Source: Paenibacillus ihbetae
GTDB taxonomy: Bacteria > Bacillota > Bacilli > Paenibacillales > Paenibacillaceae
Assembly: GCF_002741055.1 (NCBI RefSeq)
Contig: NZ_CP016809.1
Location: 1-64,000 of the forward strand
Reading direction: 5' to 3'
Length of the DNA: 64,000 nt
This document shows, one piece after another, positions 63,068 through 64,000 of this stretch; position 1 is the stretch's first letter; each line of letters begins with the position of its first letter. The translations under genes were made by a program, and so were the position numbers. Below the pieces are notes generated by a model. The model was not told where the DNA came from, did not search any database, and saw nothing but the letters and a program-made list of their open reading frames with translations.

Positions 63068-64000
63068 ATGGCCCGTAAATTCTCGATTATTTGTCTAGCG
63101 ATTATTTGCTCATTCACCCTAACATCCGGATTCGCATTCGCATCGGAATCCAAAGTGCAGGCAGCCAAACCGGGAATCACGAAACATCGCGAGCTTCCAA
63201 GCTTCAAGAAACCAAAGCATTTGGACGCTGCCGATATTTACGATGCTCCGGGAGACGTGAAGCTGCTGCTAGGAACACTTCAAGGACTTGTAAACCGTGA
63301 GCTTCCCCGAATTTATTTGCTTGAGTCCGATGAGGAAGGGAAAACGACCTGGCTCAAAGATCTGGCAGTGCCTTATACGCTCCACGAGAACTACTGGGAG
63401 ATATTCGATCGTTATCGCAGCGAGGCAGCCGGCTTGATCGTTTATGATCCTGACGTTCCGGATACCATCAATGTGGCCACAACGCTCGCCGGACTCAAGG
63501 ATGCTGTCGTTGCTAGTCCGGAGCTGGCCGAGAAATTGTCCGCCGCACCATACCATATGAATATTCTTGAGGATCTGCGAGGCAAATTCAACAGCCGGAT
63601 CGAGGCCTATAACTGGCAGTATGAGCATCTGTGGGATCAAACGACGCATCAGATGCTAGTGGGATTAGCGCCCGATACAGCGATCCGCATCCCTCCAGGT
63701 CTCCCTGAATCCTTCGTTACGATTGCCGAGGAGAATGAGCAGATCCGTGACGCAAGCAATCGGGATGTATACAGCCTGAACCTTACCCCCCTGCTCGGTA
63801 AATCGGCGGTTTATCTCCGCTTCGACGACGCCTTTCCGCAGGACGGCTGGGGCCCGGCCATTCACGAAGTGACGGTGAAGGCAGACGGGCAGACGATCGC
63901 CAGCTTCATTGCTGGCAGTTCCGAAGAAGAATCCTACCTCTATGATCGGCAAAACTCAAAGTTTTTGGAAGGTCAAGGCGGACATCGCTTTGCCGATAAC
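63068..64000 (+). CDS. Secreted GxGYxYP-type carbohydrate-active protein, partial (runs off right edge)
   Basis: 311 codons are visible. An N-terminal signal peptide (ARKFSIICLAIICSFTLTSG then FAFASES) indicates export. The mature start, HLDAADIYDAPGDVKLLLGT then LQGLVNRELPRIYLLES, and ADGLIVYDPD-like AAGLIVYDPDVPDTINVATT, match the N-terminal domain of GxGYxYP putative glycoside hydrolases. A second segment from about 240 (RDVYSLNLTPLLGKSAVYLR) looks like a beta-sandwich insertion. AAGGAG precedes the ATG. The signature G-x-G-Y-x-Y-P itself would lie beyond the window. Divergent from the regulator, it may be the extracellular step of the glycan pathway. Confidence 0.72.
   Translation, partial: MARKFSIICLAIICSFTLTSGFAFASESKVQAAKPGITKHRELPSFKKPKHLDAADIYDAPGDVKLLLGTLQGLVNRELPRIYLLESDEEGKTTWLKDLAVPYTLHENYWEIFDRYRSEAAGLIVYDPDVPDTINVATTLAGLKDAVVASPELAEKLSAAPYHMNILEDLRGKFNSRIEAYNWQYEHLWDQTTHQMLVGLAPDTAIRIPPGLPESFVTIAEENEQIRDASNRDVYSLNLTPLLGKSAVYLRFDDAFPQDGWGPAIHEVTVKADGQTIASFIAGSSEEESYLYDRQNSKFLEGQGGHRFADN

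Overview
The window reads as chromosomal DNA of an endospore-forming Gram-positive bacterium, most probably a Paenibacillus. It carries two spore-germinant-receptor (ger) operons, strong AGGAGG ribosome-binding sites with frequent TTG/GTG starts, lipoprotein sugar-binding proteins of the Lpl/YtcQ type, and many glycoside hydrolases. No rRNA, tRNA or CRISPR array was seen. These assignments come from reading motifs by eye; no database search was run.

The two halves differ sharply. Roughly 1-31 kb is an accessory region in decay. Small, mostly single-gene units (MerR/aldo-keto reductase, three aminoglycoside-phosphotransferase-like kinases, an ABC-2 exporter, an ArsR/luciferase-like oxidoreductase/MFS cluster, MarR/MFS, a VOC protein, a GH42 beta-galactosidase with AraC regulator, a lipase-like hydrolase) are separated by broken genes. 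The broken genes include a group II intron reverse-transcriptase tail, two Nudix genes, a GH2-type tail, a GH36 alpha-galactosidase piece, a BceB-type permease stub, IS110 and ISL3-like transposase tails, a sensor kinase, an ECF sigma/anti-sigma pair, a YafY regulator and a UvrA-like protein. A structured intergenic repeat family (about eleven copies, with GACAAGAAC and ACTAACGGGCAG signatures and internal hairpins) runs through this half and is not seen beyond about 30.6 kb.

From 27 to 34 kb lie conserved chromosomal genes on the minus strand: stand-alone nitric oxide synthase, malate:quinone oxidoreductase and a 975-aa M16C metalloprotease. From 33.9 to 42.4 kb two complete germinant-receptor operons follow in tandem with different gene order (A-B-D-C, then A-C-B).

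From 42.4 kb to the right edge is a large glycan-utilisation locus, nearly all on the minus strand. It has two CUT1-type ABC importers (each a lipoprotein plus two permeases, with no ATPase), a GH38 alpha-mannosidase, a GH106-like alpha-L-rhamnosidase, a DUF4965/glutaminase-A-like protein, an unassigned TIM-barrel protein with a GATase-like domain, and a GntR-LacI hybrid regulator. A secreted GxGYxYP-type protein is transcribed divergently and cut by the window end. AT-rich palindromes upstream of three of these units are candidate operators. The enzymes suggest a mannose- and rhamnose-containing heteroglycan, but the substrate is unknown. This locus, with its unassigned 740-aa enzyme, is the best candidate in the window for undescribed biology.
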